A stretch of DNA of 64,000 bases from Arion vulgaris (Eukaryota; Mollusca; Gastropoda; Stylommatophora; Arionidae), in assembly GCA_020796225.1 (NCBI GenBank), contig CM036755.1:41042306-41106305 (forward strand), in the 5' to 3' direction. This document shows positions 55,600 to 64,000 of the stretch, piece after piece. Position 1 is the stretch's first letter. Each line of letters begins with the position of its first letter. Made by a program: the position numbers and the translations under genes. The notes under the pieces were generated by a model. It had not been told where the DNA came from. It ran no database searches and saw only the letters and a program-made list of their open reading frames with translations.

Positions 55600-56200
55600 T
55601 TATAGAACTAGTTAGTTGGTTGGTTAGTTGGTTGGTTAGTTAAGTAGCTAGTTAGTTAGTTAGTTATTTAGTTAGTTGGTTGGTTAGTTAAGTAGCTAGT
55701 TAGTTAGTTAGTTATTTAGTTAGTTGGTTGGTTAGTTAAGTAGCTAGTTAGTTAGTTAGTTATTTAGTTAGTTGGTTGGTTAGTTAAGTAGCTAGTTAGT
55801 TAGTTAGTTATTTAGTTAGTTGGTTGGTTAGTTAAGTAGCTAGTTAGTTAGTTAGTTATTTAGTTAGTTGGTTGGTTAGTTAGAGCTAGTTAGTTAGAGT
55901 TTTAGTTAGTTGGTTAGTTAGTTAGTTAGTTAGTTAGTTATTTAGTTAGTTGGTTGGTTAGTTAATTAGCTAGTTAGTTAGTTAGTTAGCTACTTAGTAA
56001 GTTGGTTGTTAAATATTTAACAATTTAGTAAGCTAGCTAGTTAGTTAGTTGGTTGGTTATTTAGTAAACTAGTTTGTTAGTTAGTTAGTTAGCTATATAG
56101 TTAGTTGGTTGGTTAATTAGTTAACTAGTTTGTTAGCCAGTTGATTAGCTAGATGGTTAGTTAGCTATTTAGTTAGTTAATTAACTAGTTAGTTCATTCT
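55600..56200. repeat. (TTAG)n-rich array
   Basis: Tetranucleotide TTAG/TTGG repeat organised in a ~59-bp higher-order unit (GTTGGTTGGTTAGTTAAGTA) for about five copies, then degenerating. It is not the TTAGG or TTAGGG telomere repeat. Confidence 0.93.
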
Positions 56201-56229
56201 TTGTAGAGAAATCAACATTTATAATTTTA

Positions 56230-56560
56230 AATTCCTGAAAATGTTCGCTATGATCAAAATTATACAGAGGACAGTAACCGGTGCTACGGAGCTCATGCAC
56301 TGTCTCTGCGATTTCGACTATGCAAGAAAGAGATAAGAAAACTCAGAGTTATTCACCAAAGTGCAATGATCGTTCCCTATCAATAAAAAAAATAATTAAT
56401 TAATCAATCAATCAATCAGACATTCAATACAAAAATCAATCAATAAACCACTTAATCAATCAATCAATCAGACATTCAATACAAAAATCAATCAATAAAT
56501 CACTTAATCAATCAATAAATCAGACAATCAATTAATCAGTCAATCAAAGAATCGATCCAA
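56230..56560 (+). mobile_element. SINE-B 3' end with long (CAAT)n tail
   Basis: CAGTAACCGGTGCTACGGAG, then CAAGAAAGAGATAAG and AAGTGCAATGATCGTTCC match the SINE-B 3' region. The tail at 56380-56560 is an expanded ATCAATCA repeat with its own ~60-bp duplication. Confidence 0.8.
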
Positions 56561-56604
56561 AATGCACATAGTGCAATGATCTTCTCTTTGACTAATGTAG
56601 CAAT

Positions 56605-56715
56605 GGCGAAACACGTAAAAACAAAGTACTGTAGTTTTACAAAATACAAAAACAATAACTATACACAGCAACGTTTCGACCAAAAGGTCTTTACCAAGCA
56701 AAACGATACAAGAGA
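56605..56715. repeat. dispersed repeat, possible Penelope-like piece
   Basis: AAACAAAGTACTGTAGTTTT, CAGCAACGTTTCGACC and AAAAGGTCTTTACCAAGCAA. The minus strand reads GACCTTTTGGTCGAAACG, i.e. a hairpin followed by GAAACG as in the 3' half of hammerhead cores. The matching CUGANGA side is not intact. Confidence 0.6.
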
Positions 56716-56822
56716 GGTTAGAGGTTATAATTTGACACATTTGACTAATGTATAAAACGTGACCCGTCTTAAGACGAGCTTAGCACTACTGTTATAGAAC
56801 ATGTTCTTGTGTCTTCTTACAG

Positions 56823-56968
56823 GTGTCACGTTTACCAGAAGTTGAAGGAACTGTTCCCAACTCATGCATGCAAGGAACATATCGCCGTGTTTAACACGCT
56901 GGAACAAGAAGGAGGTTTTTGTGAAGAACACATCCCTCAACTAGAAGATGTATCCAACTTTTTGAAAC
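56823..56968 (+). CDS. TH: tyrosine hydroxylase, exon V6
   Basis: 146 bp, acceptor TCTTACAG, donor GAAAC|GTAAAT. It encodes (W)CHVYQKLKELFPTHACKEHI, FNTLEQEGGFCEEHIPQLED and VSNFLK(R). THAC-x-EH and the (D/H)IPQLEDVS-x-FL block are family-diagnostic. They form part of the pterin and active-site scaffold in known structures. Phase 2 in, phase 1 out. Confidence 0.97.
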
Positions 56969-56999
56969 GTAAATCTGGCAATGAATGAGTAACGGACAT

Positions 57000-57230
57000 C
57001 TGTTGTTGTAGATGTACATCGTGATGTTTTAGTGTGTACTGGGAGTGATGTTGTAGTGTGTACAGGGAGTGATGTTGTAGTGTGTACAGGGAGTGATGCT
57101 GTAGTGTGTGTGCGGACTGATGTTGTAGTGTGTACAGAGTGATGTTGTAGTATGTACATAGTGATGTTGTAGTGTATGTACGGAATGATGTTGTAGTATG
57201 TACATAGTGATGTTGTAATATATGTACATC
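57000..57230. repeat. ~22-bp tandem array
   Basis: About nine copies of GTGTGTACAGGGAGTGATGT with variants, starting about 30 bp after the exon V6 donor. Confidence 0.92.
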
Positions 57231-57239
57231 CACAACTAC

Positions 57240-57740
57240 AAGTAGTTTGACAATGGAGGTACGGGCGGTTACAGAGGCGGTGAAATGGTTGGCATCTCAT
57301 AGCTATTCTCGTGTTTTCATACTCAGTGACACCACGAGCATGATTCGTAAAGTCGAATCAGGAATAGTGATACGAAACTGGTTGAAGATACTTGTTTTGG
57401 CAGTGATCAGAGAAATCACCTTCATTTGTTTTCATGGGCACGCAGGAGTTACTGGTAATAAACGAGCTGATAGATTGGCTGTCTTAGCTACAATATCAAA
57501 GAGGGCTGCAATGGACCGAAATGACATTCTTAACGCATTGAGTGAGTCTTTCCTAACAGAGGAGTGTCAGGACTGTGAATCCCACTAGTTGACCAGATTG
57601 AGAGAGATGGGTGTCGATACTGGTGCAGTCGGAAAAGAGCGACATACCAAATATGCAAAGAGATTGATTAATTAACATCGAACTGGCGTGTTGGGTCACT
57701 GGACGCTGCTGGATTTGTTCAGACGGAGATCGGAGCATTT
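57240..57740 (+). mobile_element. LINE RNase H fragment
   Basis: Encodes SSLTMEVRAVTEAVKWL (Glu), FILSDTTSMIRKVESG (Asp) and CFHGHAGVTGNKRADRLAVL (His/Asn/Asp). A stop near 57587 precedes ERHTKYAKRLIN and VLGHWTLLDLFRRRSEHL. The first Asp motif (TDGS) is missing because the 5' end is cut by the 22-bp array. SINE-C truncates the 3' end. Confidence 0.85.
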
Positions 57741-58025
57741 ACCCAATATGACTTGGTCCCTCTCCGTAGTAATGTAACGCCATCTGCAAGGAGTATTGCA
57801 CACAGTAATATATTCATCCGTGTGTATACATATATATATATTCCTCCGTGTACATATATATATATATATTCCTCCGTAGCTCCGACAAAAATCCTAGCGG
57901 ATCTCTGAAAAAAATACACTCGTGGACAGAACGACTAAAATACACTCGTGGACAGAACGACTCGTTCGGAGAACCACCACCTTGAGAACACAAGACGAAG
58001 GTTGAACCACTTAGCCATAAACTCC
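57740..58025 (-). mobile_element. SINE-C, minus strand, with small duplications
   Basis: TGACTTGGTCCCTCTCCGTA, then TGGCGGATCTCTG-like and ACACTCGTGGACAGAACGAC (present twice) and GGTTGAACCACTTAGCCATA (reversed head). Two short AT tracts (TATATATA) split it. Confidence 0.72.
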
Positions 58026-58149
58026 CAAAAGGTATAGACTACCTGGGTCCTGTTGATCACATAACTTAACGTGCGTGGTTGGTTAAAAAAAAACCCATGC
58101 TAGTCTGACATCGTATTCCCCAATAGACCACATGGTATGAATAAGAAAT

Positions 58150-58370
58150 CTAGAACATCATCCTCCTCCTCCTCATCAACATAAACATCATCATCCTTCT
58201 CATCATCAACCTCCTCATCATAAACATCATCATCCTTCTCATCATTTACCTCATCAACATAAACATCATCATTCTCAACATCATCATCCTCATCATTATC
58301 ATCAACCTCGTCATCGACATCATTATCCTCATTATTATCATCATCCTCATCATCTTCTCCATGAACAGCT
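58150..58370. repeat. (CATCATCCTC)-rich tract
   Basis: Trinucleotide TCA/TCC-rich low-complexity sequence with CATAAACATC inserts. Confidence 0.85.
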
Positions 58371-58379
58371 AATATATAA

Positions 58380-59105
58380 TAAAACTAAAAACTAACAGCT
58401 AATATATAATAAAACTAAAAACTAACAACAATATATAAACTAAAACAACAACTAACCATTAATAAACTCAAAACTAACACTATATATAATAAACTAAAAA
58501 CTAACAACCTAATATTATAATAAACTAAAACTAACATTATTCAATAATAATAAACTAAAAACTAACAACTATATATAATAAAACTAAAAAACCTAACAAC
58601 CCAATAAAATAATAAACCTAAAACTAACAACTAATCAAATAATAAACTAAAATCAACAACTCAAATAATAGAATAATACTAACTATATTAATAACTCACA
58701 TAACAGCAATATATAAATAAACTAAAACTAACAACTAATATATAATAAACTAAAAACTAACAACTAATATATAATAAACTAAAAACTAACAACTAATATA
58801 TAATAAACTAAAAACTAACAACTAATATATAATAAATAAAAACTCAACTAATATATAATAAACTAAAAACTAACAACTAATATAGAATAAACTAAAAACT
58901 AACAACTAATATAAATAAACAAAACAACAACTAATATATAATAAACTAAAAACTAACAACTAATATAAATAAACTAAAACTAACAACTAATAAATAATAA
59001 ACTAAAAACTAACAACTAATAAATAATAAACTAAAAACTAACAACTAATAAATAATAAACTAACAACTAACAACTAATAATAATAACTAAACTAACAACT
59101 AATAA
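58380..59105. repeat. ~27-bp array ending ~35 bp before exon V7
   Basis: About 25 copies with core AAACTAAAAACTAACAACTA. The left half is badly degenerate (many one-base losses) and the right half cleaner. Confidence 0.93.
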
Positions 59106-59143
59106 CCAAGAATAAATAAGCAAATGAGCTAATTTTGTTCCAG

Positions 59144-59279
59144 GTAAAACAGGATTTCAACTACGACCTGTGGCTGGTCTTCTAACAGCTCGTGACTTTC
59201 TGGCGTCTCTAGCATTTCGAAGCTTCCAGTGTACCCAGTATGTCAGACATGGTGCCAAACCTGATCATTCTCCAGAACC
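59144..59279 (+). CDS. TH: tyrosine hydroxylase, exon V7
   Basis: 136 bp, acceptor TTTTGTTCCAG, donor GAACC|GTAAGT. It encodes (R)[37 protein letters not shown] and KPDHSPEP. This is the best discriminator of the subfamily: [21 protein letters not shown] is the TH form, where tryptophan hydroxylase has SPRDFLAGLAYR-x-FHCTQY. Phase 1 in, phase 2 out, and P joins to exon V8 as PD. Confidence 0.97.
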
Positions 59280-59311
59280 GTAAGTAATCGACATGTTACA
59301 TCGTTCATCTG

Positions 59312-59580
59312 TTGCCAGGGCTGGCAAGGGGCTCACAAGAGGAACAAAGAATAGTAACACTGTGACATACAAGGCATGTCGTAAGAGGCGGCTGAGGTAG
59401 GGGACTAGGAAGCTTCCTAGTAAATAAAAGAAATCGGATTTGCTTGCTGTCCTTCTTGTAGGCGCATAACTGGCACAGTGTACAATCGCTCTTAGGCTCA
59501 GAACCCATACAAATCACAAAGAGAGGTTTAACAAGTTCATATGAAGCGTTTGAAGAAGAAGAAGAAGAAGAAGAAGAAGA
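59312..59580 (+). mobile_element. SINE-A
   Basis: Begins about 30 bp after the V7 donor: GGGGCTCACAAGAGGAACAA, CAAGGCATGTCGTAAGAGGC, GGCGCATAACTGGCACAGTG and a long (GAA)n tail. Confidence 0.9.
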
Positions 59581-59746
59581 AAGAAGATAGAAATTTAGTG
59601 TGAAAATAGACAAAATAGAAAAATAAAGGAGAAAAAGATAAAAAGAAGAGAAAGTGGAAGTGAGAAAAGAAGAATGACAATAAGAGAGATGGGAAGAAAG
59701 AGAGTGTGATAAAGAAAGGAAGAAAGATAGAGAAGGTGAGAAATAA

Positions 59747-59777
<31 letters not shown>

Positions 59778-59815
59778 AAAAAAGAGATAAAGATAGATAG
59801 AGAGAATGTTTGGTT
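59581..59815. repeat. purine-rich GAAA/GAGA tract
   Basis: Continuous G/A-rich low-complexity sequence extending the SINE-A tail, including a (GA)n run near 59748-59768. Confidence 0.9.
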
Positions 59816-59957
59816 ACTAATATAGAAACATCATCTAGTTTTTTGTGATATTGGTTATAAAAGATGTCACGTGGTCACTTCAACAATAATTTCAGTGGTA
59901 TCGATAAACAGGATGATCAGGTGTCATCCAATCTTCTGACCAATTTCCTTCTTTCAG

Positions 59958-60081
59958 GGACTGATTCTTGAGCTGCTTGGTCACGTTCCCATAGTGCTGA
60001 CCCATAAGTTCTAATCCCAGTTCTGCCCAGGAGCTTGTTGGCTTCCTTGTAGTCAGTGATGGATATTGAAAGTTTTCAACT
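59958..60081 (+). CDS. TH: tyrosine hydroxylase, exon V8, reading frame broken
   Basis: Acceptor CCTTCTTTCAG and donor CAACT|GTAAGA flank 124 bp that align, with several one-base gaps, to the exon expected to encode PDCCHELLGHVP through IEKLST. ELLGHVP (GAGCTGCTTGGTCACGTTCC), ACCCATAAGTTC, GGCTTCCTTG and GATATTGAAAG are still readable. In the incoming frame a stop (TGA) appears at the third codon. The codon expected for the first iron-ligand His (the H of HELLGH) reads as TT/TCTT. The length is about 3 bp short. Because V1-V7 are intact, local consensus errors are as likely as true decay. The exons beyond LST are not found. Confidence 0.82.
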
Positions 60082-60184
60082 GTAAGATGTGACTCATCGT
60101 TACTAATCCCTCTCTCTCTCTCTCATCTCTCACACACTCTCTCTCGTCTCTCACTCTCTCTTGTCTCTATCTCTGTACATAGCC
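60082..60184. other. (CT)n intron start
   Basis: CTCTCTCTC-rich sequence just after the exon V8 donor. Confidence 0.8.
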
Positions 60185-60905
60185 CGTTCTCAATCTCTTC
60201 TTATCCTGACGCTGTGAGTAACAACAATTCATCATCATCATCATCATCAAGGTGCGTACCCTTTATAGGACGTTGCTCTCTTTGCAGCACATCTGAAATT
60301 CACTCTGTCTCTGCCAGTTCACCCACTTCGTCGATGGTTATATTCATGGTTTCTTTAATACCTTGCATCCATCTTCTTCTTGGTCTGCCTCTACGTCCTG
60401 GGACCCTGCCCTCTAATATAGTTCTTCCAGGTCATCTGACCCTTGATGGGACCAAAGTATCTAATTGTTCTGTATAGTATATTGTTTATCAGCAAATTGT
60501 CTTTAACATTTAGTTCTTTGAGGACATCAGTGTTCTTTCTTTTTTTTGTCCATAGTATTCGTAGGATCTTTCTGTAGCATTCAGTTTCGAAGGACTGGCT
60601 TTTCTTTTTTGTTGTTTATGTAATGGTCCATGATTCACAACCATAAGTAGCCACTAGGAAAAATGTATGTTCTCAGTATTTTTAATTTAATATTTTGCTG
60701 GTGCTTTTGTTCTTCATAGTGTTTAACTTCCTAATTGCTATTGCCAATCTTCTTGAGATCATGTTGGAGCAGTCACCGTTATTGTTGACTATTGAGCCCA
60801 TGTATTCGTAGCTCTCTACACGTTGGAGTTCTTTATTGCTTATTTGGATGTTAGGTGAGCCTTTTTCTTTGTCAGTTGACATTATTTTTGTTTTTTGTGT
60901 ATTTA
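60185..60905 (-). mobile_element. LINE RT to C-terminus, minus strand
   Basis: The minus strand encodes NKELQRVESYEYMGSIVNNN then GDCSNMISRRLAIAIRKLNT, the post-palm YLGS...I-x-x-RI-x-x-A segment of LINE RTs. After frame changes come GHQGSDDLEELY-like and RRRRPRRRWMQGIKE-like blocks and an (ATC)n reversed tail at about 60230-60248. It occupies the intron after V8. Confidence 0.82.
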
Positions 60906-61190
60906 AATATATATGTTAGTCTTTGCTATGTTTCTAAAAAAAAAAAAAGAATTTGAGAACAAAAATTATTCAAATTATTAAGAAACTATGTCTCATGTTT
61001 CTTAATTAACTGCAGTTAAGTTATGAGGCTTATTTTCCTTCCACTGCTGCCATCGAGTGGATCTCTGTAATTCCATTTACTGGGGCTGTTGCTGTGCCCC
61101 ATCCTCAGTCAATGTTTCGAAAGGTCCAAAATGACAGATTGCGGTAAGAGCGGATGTCGTCTAATAAGAACTCCTACCTCCAAAAGTTAA
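60906..61190. other. no exon or element recognised
   Basis: AT-rich, with an A-run at 60938-60950. I looked here for the next TH exon (expected to encode a WFTVEFGL block) and did not find it. Confidence 0.45.
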
Positions 61191-61194
61191 CTTA

Positions 61195-61500
61195 GATCTA
61201 CTGTCCTGGGTATGAGGTGATTAGCGATAATGCGAAAGCGAATAGGCTTGCATTAGCATGATTGATCGTCAGTGAGTAGATGATGGATAAGGGGGATATT
61301 CTTCAGTCTCTTGACGACCTACTGTTGGATGAGGACATTGATGTTGAATCTATCCAGGGATTTAAAACGTTTGGAATTGTACGTTGTACAAATAGCATTA
61401 TTTGTCTGAGGGACAGAGTGGGGAATGTGTTTAACAAGCGAACCAGGGGGAACCCTAATTATGCTTGCTTTTCGACATTTGATAGAGGAGAGTGAGCATT
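61195..61500 (+). mobile_element. LINE post-RNase H segment
   Basis: Encodes IYCPGYEVISDNAKANRLAL-like sequence in shifted frames, then DILQSLDDLLLDEDIDVESI and RCTNSIICLRDRVGNVFNKR. It is the single-copy homologue of the unit expanded at 7605-7935. Confidence 0.78.
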
Positions 61501-62960
61501 TATGACTCTGTCCAGATTGCTATAACGTCGTTTCAGTAAGTAAGTAATAATTTACTAGAGGAGAGTGAGCATTTATGGCTCTGCCCAGATTGCTATAACG
61601 TCAATTCAGTAAGTAAGTAATAACTTACTAGAGGAGAGTGAGCATTTATGGCTCTGCCCAGATTGCTATAACGTCAATTCAGTAAGTAGTAAAAACTTAC
61701 TAGAGGAGAGTGAGCATTTATGGCTCTGCCCAGATTGCTATAACGTCAATTCAGTAAGTAAGTAATAACTTACTAGAGGAGAGTGAGCATTTATGGCTCT
61801 GCCCAGATTGCTATAACGTCGTTTCAGTAAGTAATAACTTACTAGAGGAGAGTGAGCATTTATGACTCTGCCCAGATTGCTATAACGTCGTTTCAGTAAG
61901 TAAGTAATAACTTACTAGAGGAGAGTGAGCATTTATGGCTCTGCCCAGATTGCTATAACGTCAATTCAGTAAGTAAGTAATAACTTACTAGAGGAGAGTG
62001 AGCATTTATGGCTCTGCCCAGATTGCTATAACGTCAATTCAGTAAGTAAGTAATAACTTACTAGAGGAGAGTGAGCATTTATGGCTCTGCCCAGATTGCT
62101 ATAACGTCAATTCAGTAAGTAAGTAATAACTACTAGAGGAAGTGAGCATTTATGGCTCTGCCGATTGCTATAACGTCGTTATCATGATAAGTAAGTATAC
62201 ACTCTGGAGAGTGAGACATTTAGTGATCTGTCCAGGATTGCTATAATGTCGTTGTCAAAGTAAGAATAACTTACTAGAGGACGAGTGAGATTTATGACTC
62301 TGCCAGTGCTATAACTCTATTAGTGCTATCACATTGTAGAGGAGAGTGAGCATTTATGACTCTGTCCAGATTGCTATAACGTCGTTTCAGTAAGTAATAA
62401 CTTACTAGAGGAGAGTGAGCATTTATGGCTCTGCCCAGATTGCTATAACGTCAATTCAGTAAGTAATAACTTACTAGAGGAGAGTGAGCATTTATGGCTC
62501 TGTCCAGATTGCTATAACGTCGTTTCAGTAAGTAATAACTTACTAGAGGAGAGTGAGCATTTATGGCTCTGTCCAGATTGCTATAACGTCGTTTCAGTAA
62601 GTAATAACTTACTAGAGGAGAGTGAGCATTTATGGCTCTGCCCAGATTGCTATAACGTCGGTTCAGTAAGTAAGTAATAACTTACTAGAGGAGAGTGAGC
62701 ATTTATGGCTCTGCCCAGATTGCTATAACGTCGTTTCAGTAAGTAATAACTTACTAGAGGAGAGTGAGCATTTATGGCTCTGCCCAGATTGCTATAACGT
62801 CGTTTCAGTAAGTAAGTAATAACTTACTAGAGGAGAGTGAGCATTTATGGCTCTGCCCAGATTGCTATAACGTCAATTCAGTAAGTAATAACTTACTAGA
62901 GGAGAGTGAGCATTTATGGCTCTGCCCAGATTGCTATAACGTCGGTTCAGTAAGTAAGTA
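61490..62960 (+). repeat. ~66-bp array of a LINE 3' end
   Basis: About 22 copies containing GAGCATTTATGGCTCTGCCC, AGATTGCTATAACGTC and TAAGTAATAACTTAC. The unit encodes EHLWLCPDCYN, the C-terminal knuckle of the RNase H LINE lineage, plus its 3' end. GTAAGTAATAACTTAC forms a perfect 6-bp hairpin at each junction. Copies at about 62180-62340 are degenerate. Confidence 0.95.
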
Positions 62961-62984
62961 TTAACAAAGAAAGTACTTCCCATT

Positions 62985-63180
62985 TCCTGACTGTATTTAT
63001 ATCATTGCTATATTGATTGAATTCTGCTATATGACAGCGAATCATGGACAATGAACAAAGAATCAATACGATCATTGGAAGCCACAGAGATGTGGTTTTA
63101 CAGAAGAATGATGAAAATTTCGTGGACAGCGAGGTAAAAAAATGAGCAGATTTTAAATCAGGCCTGCACACCATATCAGG
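62985..63180 (+). mobile_element. LINE RT C-terminal piece
   Basis: Encodes LLYDSESWTMNKESIRSLEA and WFYRRMMKISWTAR before a stop. This is the LLYG-x-E-x-W...R-(I/M)-x-W-T block of RTE/CR1-type elements. Confidence 0.8.
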
Positions 63181-63184
63181 GGCC

Positions 63185-63475
63185 AGCCAATGGATAGAGC
63201 TGACATTTTGAACGCCCTCATAGAGTTTGGCCGCAAAGAAGATTTTCATTTAAACCAATCCACGTCAACTACTAGATTGCAGGAGCTGGGTTTGAAGATT
63301 GGAGTAGCAAGAAAAGAACAGCATAACAGGTATATGAGTAGGCTCATCAATCAAAATCGAACTGGTGTGATCATTCACTGGACACTGTTGAGATATTGCG
63401 AAGGAGATCGGATCACCTATGGACATGTCTGGAGTGCAAGGAAGATATTCCAAACTGAAACTGACTGTATTTAAA
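63185..63475 (+). mobile_element. LINE C-terminal tail (RNase H lineage)
   Basis: Encodes MDRADILNALIEFGRKEDFH, RLQELGLKIGVARKEQHNRY and LINQNRTGVIIHWTLLRY. The frame is open for 94 codons; upstream RNase H is absent. Confidence 0.82.
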
Positions 63476-63504
63476 TCATAAAAGAAATTGTTTTCCATAA
63501 ATAT

Positions 63505-64000
63505 ATTGTTATGAAAATTCGTCATTTAGTGTTAAAGTTATATAGTATTAAAACTAAATTACGCATCTTCAATTCAAATGTTGTATCAATCCTAACATAT
63601 GCCAGCGAGAGTTGGAAAATGACTAAAGATATAGAAAGCAAGTTGAATGCATTTGAAAAGAGATGTCTGCGAAAAATAATGAATATAAAATGGAATGAAC
63701 TCAGAAGAAGTTGAAATCAGAGACAGTGACAAGAGACGTCGTGACAAGACATGTCTGGTGACAACTGTTGAGAAGATGGAGGTATCTTGGACACACCTTG
63801 AAAAGAAATGCTCAACAAATATCAAAGCAAGCATTGAAGTGGTATGTAAAGGGTTCAAGAAAGAGAAGACAATCTAGGAGACCCTGAAACGAACTTTGCT
63901 GAGAGAGGCATGAAATATCGGTCTCAGTTCCATAGAAGAGATTAAGCGAGTTGCCCAGGATAGAGCGGTATGGGGAAATTGTTTGCCGGACCTATGTAAC
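63505..64000 (+). mobile_element. LINE RT C-terminus, runs to window end
   Basis: Encodes KLYSIKTKLRIFNSNVVSIL, TYASESWKMTKDIESKLNAF and EKRCLRKIMNIKWNELRR. Several frame changes follow (RRDKTCLVTTVEKMEVSW-like, WTHL/GHTL block). The last bases may lie beyond the window. Confidence 0.82.

Noticed and set aside
55600..56200. Interstitial telomere repeat
   Set aside because: The unit is TTAG/TTGG with a ~59-bp higher-order period, not TTAGGG or TTAGG.
57240..57588. Stand-alone ribonuclease H gene
   Set aside because: It has RNase H motifs but lacks the first catalytic Asp, is cut at both ends by other repeats, and has clear LINE C-terminal sequence downstream.
60906..64000. Further TH exons after V8
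   Set aside because: I searched the + strand for a WFTVEFGL-like and YGAGLLSS-like exon with splice sites. Only LINE fragments and the 66-bp array were found.

Overview
The window looks like intron-rich animal DNA, probably an invertebrate and possibly a mollusc (the lineage is inference). It is AT-rich and crowded with tandem repeats, SINEs, non-LTR retrotransposon (LINE) fragments and hAT-like elements. No bacterial-type operon is present.

One host protein-coding gene can be traced on the + strand: tyrosine hydroxylase (TH), the tetrahydrobiopterin- and iron-dependent enzyme that converts tyrosine to L-DOPA. Eight exons are visible: V1 10131-10367, V2 46103-46286, V3 48847-48935, V4 53804-53871, V5 55362-55412, V6 56823-56968, V7 59144-59279 and V8 59958-60081. 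V1 to V7 join in phase through GT-AG junctions. They give the N-terminal phosphorylation segment, the ACT-like regulatory domain and the first half of the catalytic domain. V8 carries the iron-ligand region but its reading frame is broken in this sequence. The first coding exon(s) and about the last 125-130 residues are not found. The intron between V1 and V2 is about 35.7 kb.

The rest is layered repeats. At least five SINE-like families (called A to E here), two or more LINE lineages and a hAT-like non-autonomous element with 8-bp target duplications are dispersed through the window. More than 40 tandem arrays with units of about 7-81 bp make up a large share of the sequence. Many arrays sit inside a copy of a dispersed element and are multiples of a piece of that element. 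The same process has hit the gene. A 42-bp array has copied the 3' splice site and first bases of exon V5 nine times, in frame. An 81-bp array has copied the acceptor and first 46 bases of exon V1, and a LINE fragment is inserted exactly at one duplicated acceptor.

Between 38.5 and 44.9 kb lies a tRNA-Glu(TTC) cluster: two intact genes, one copy with two single-base losses and one pseudogene. They are embedded in a duplicated and inverted unit.

Translatable runs inside tandem arrays (for example 16.8-17.7, 36.2-36.7 and 51.0-52.1 kb) are treated as repeat shadows, not genes. Copy numbers are counts by eye. Several arrays are ragged in a way that suggests either real decay or unpolished consensus, which also bears on the broken exon V8.
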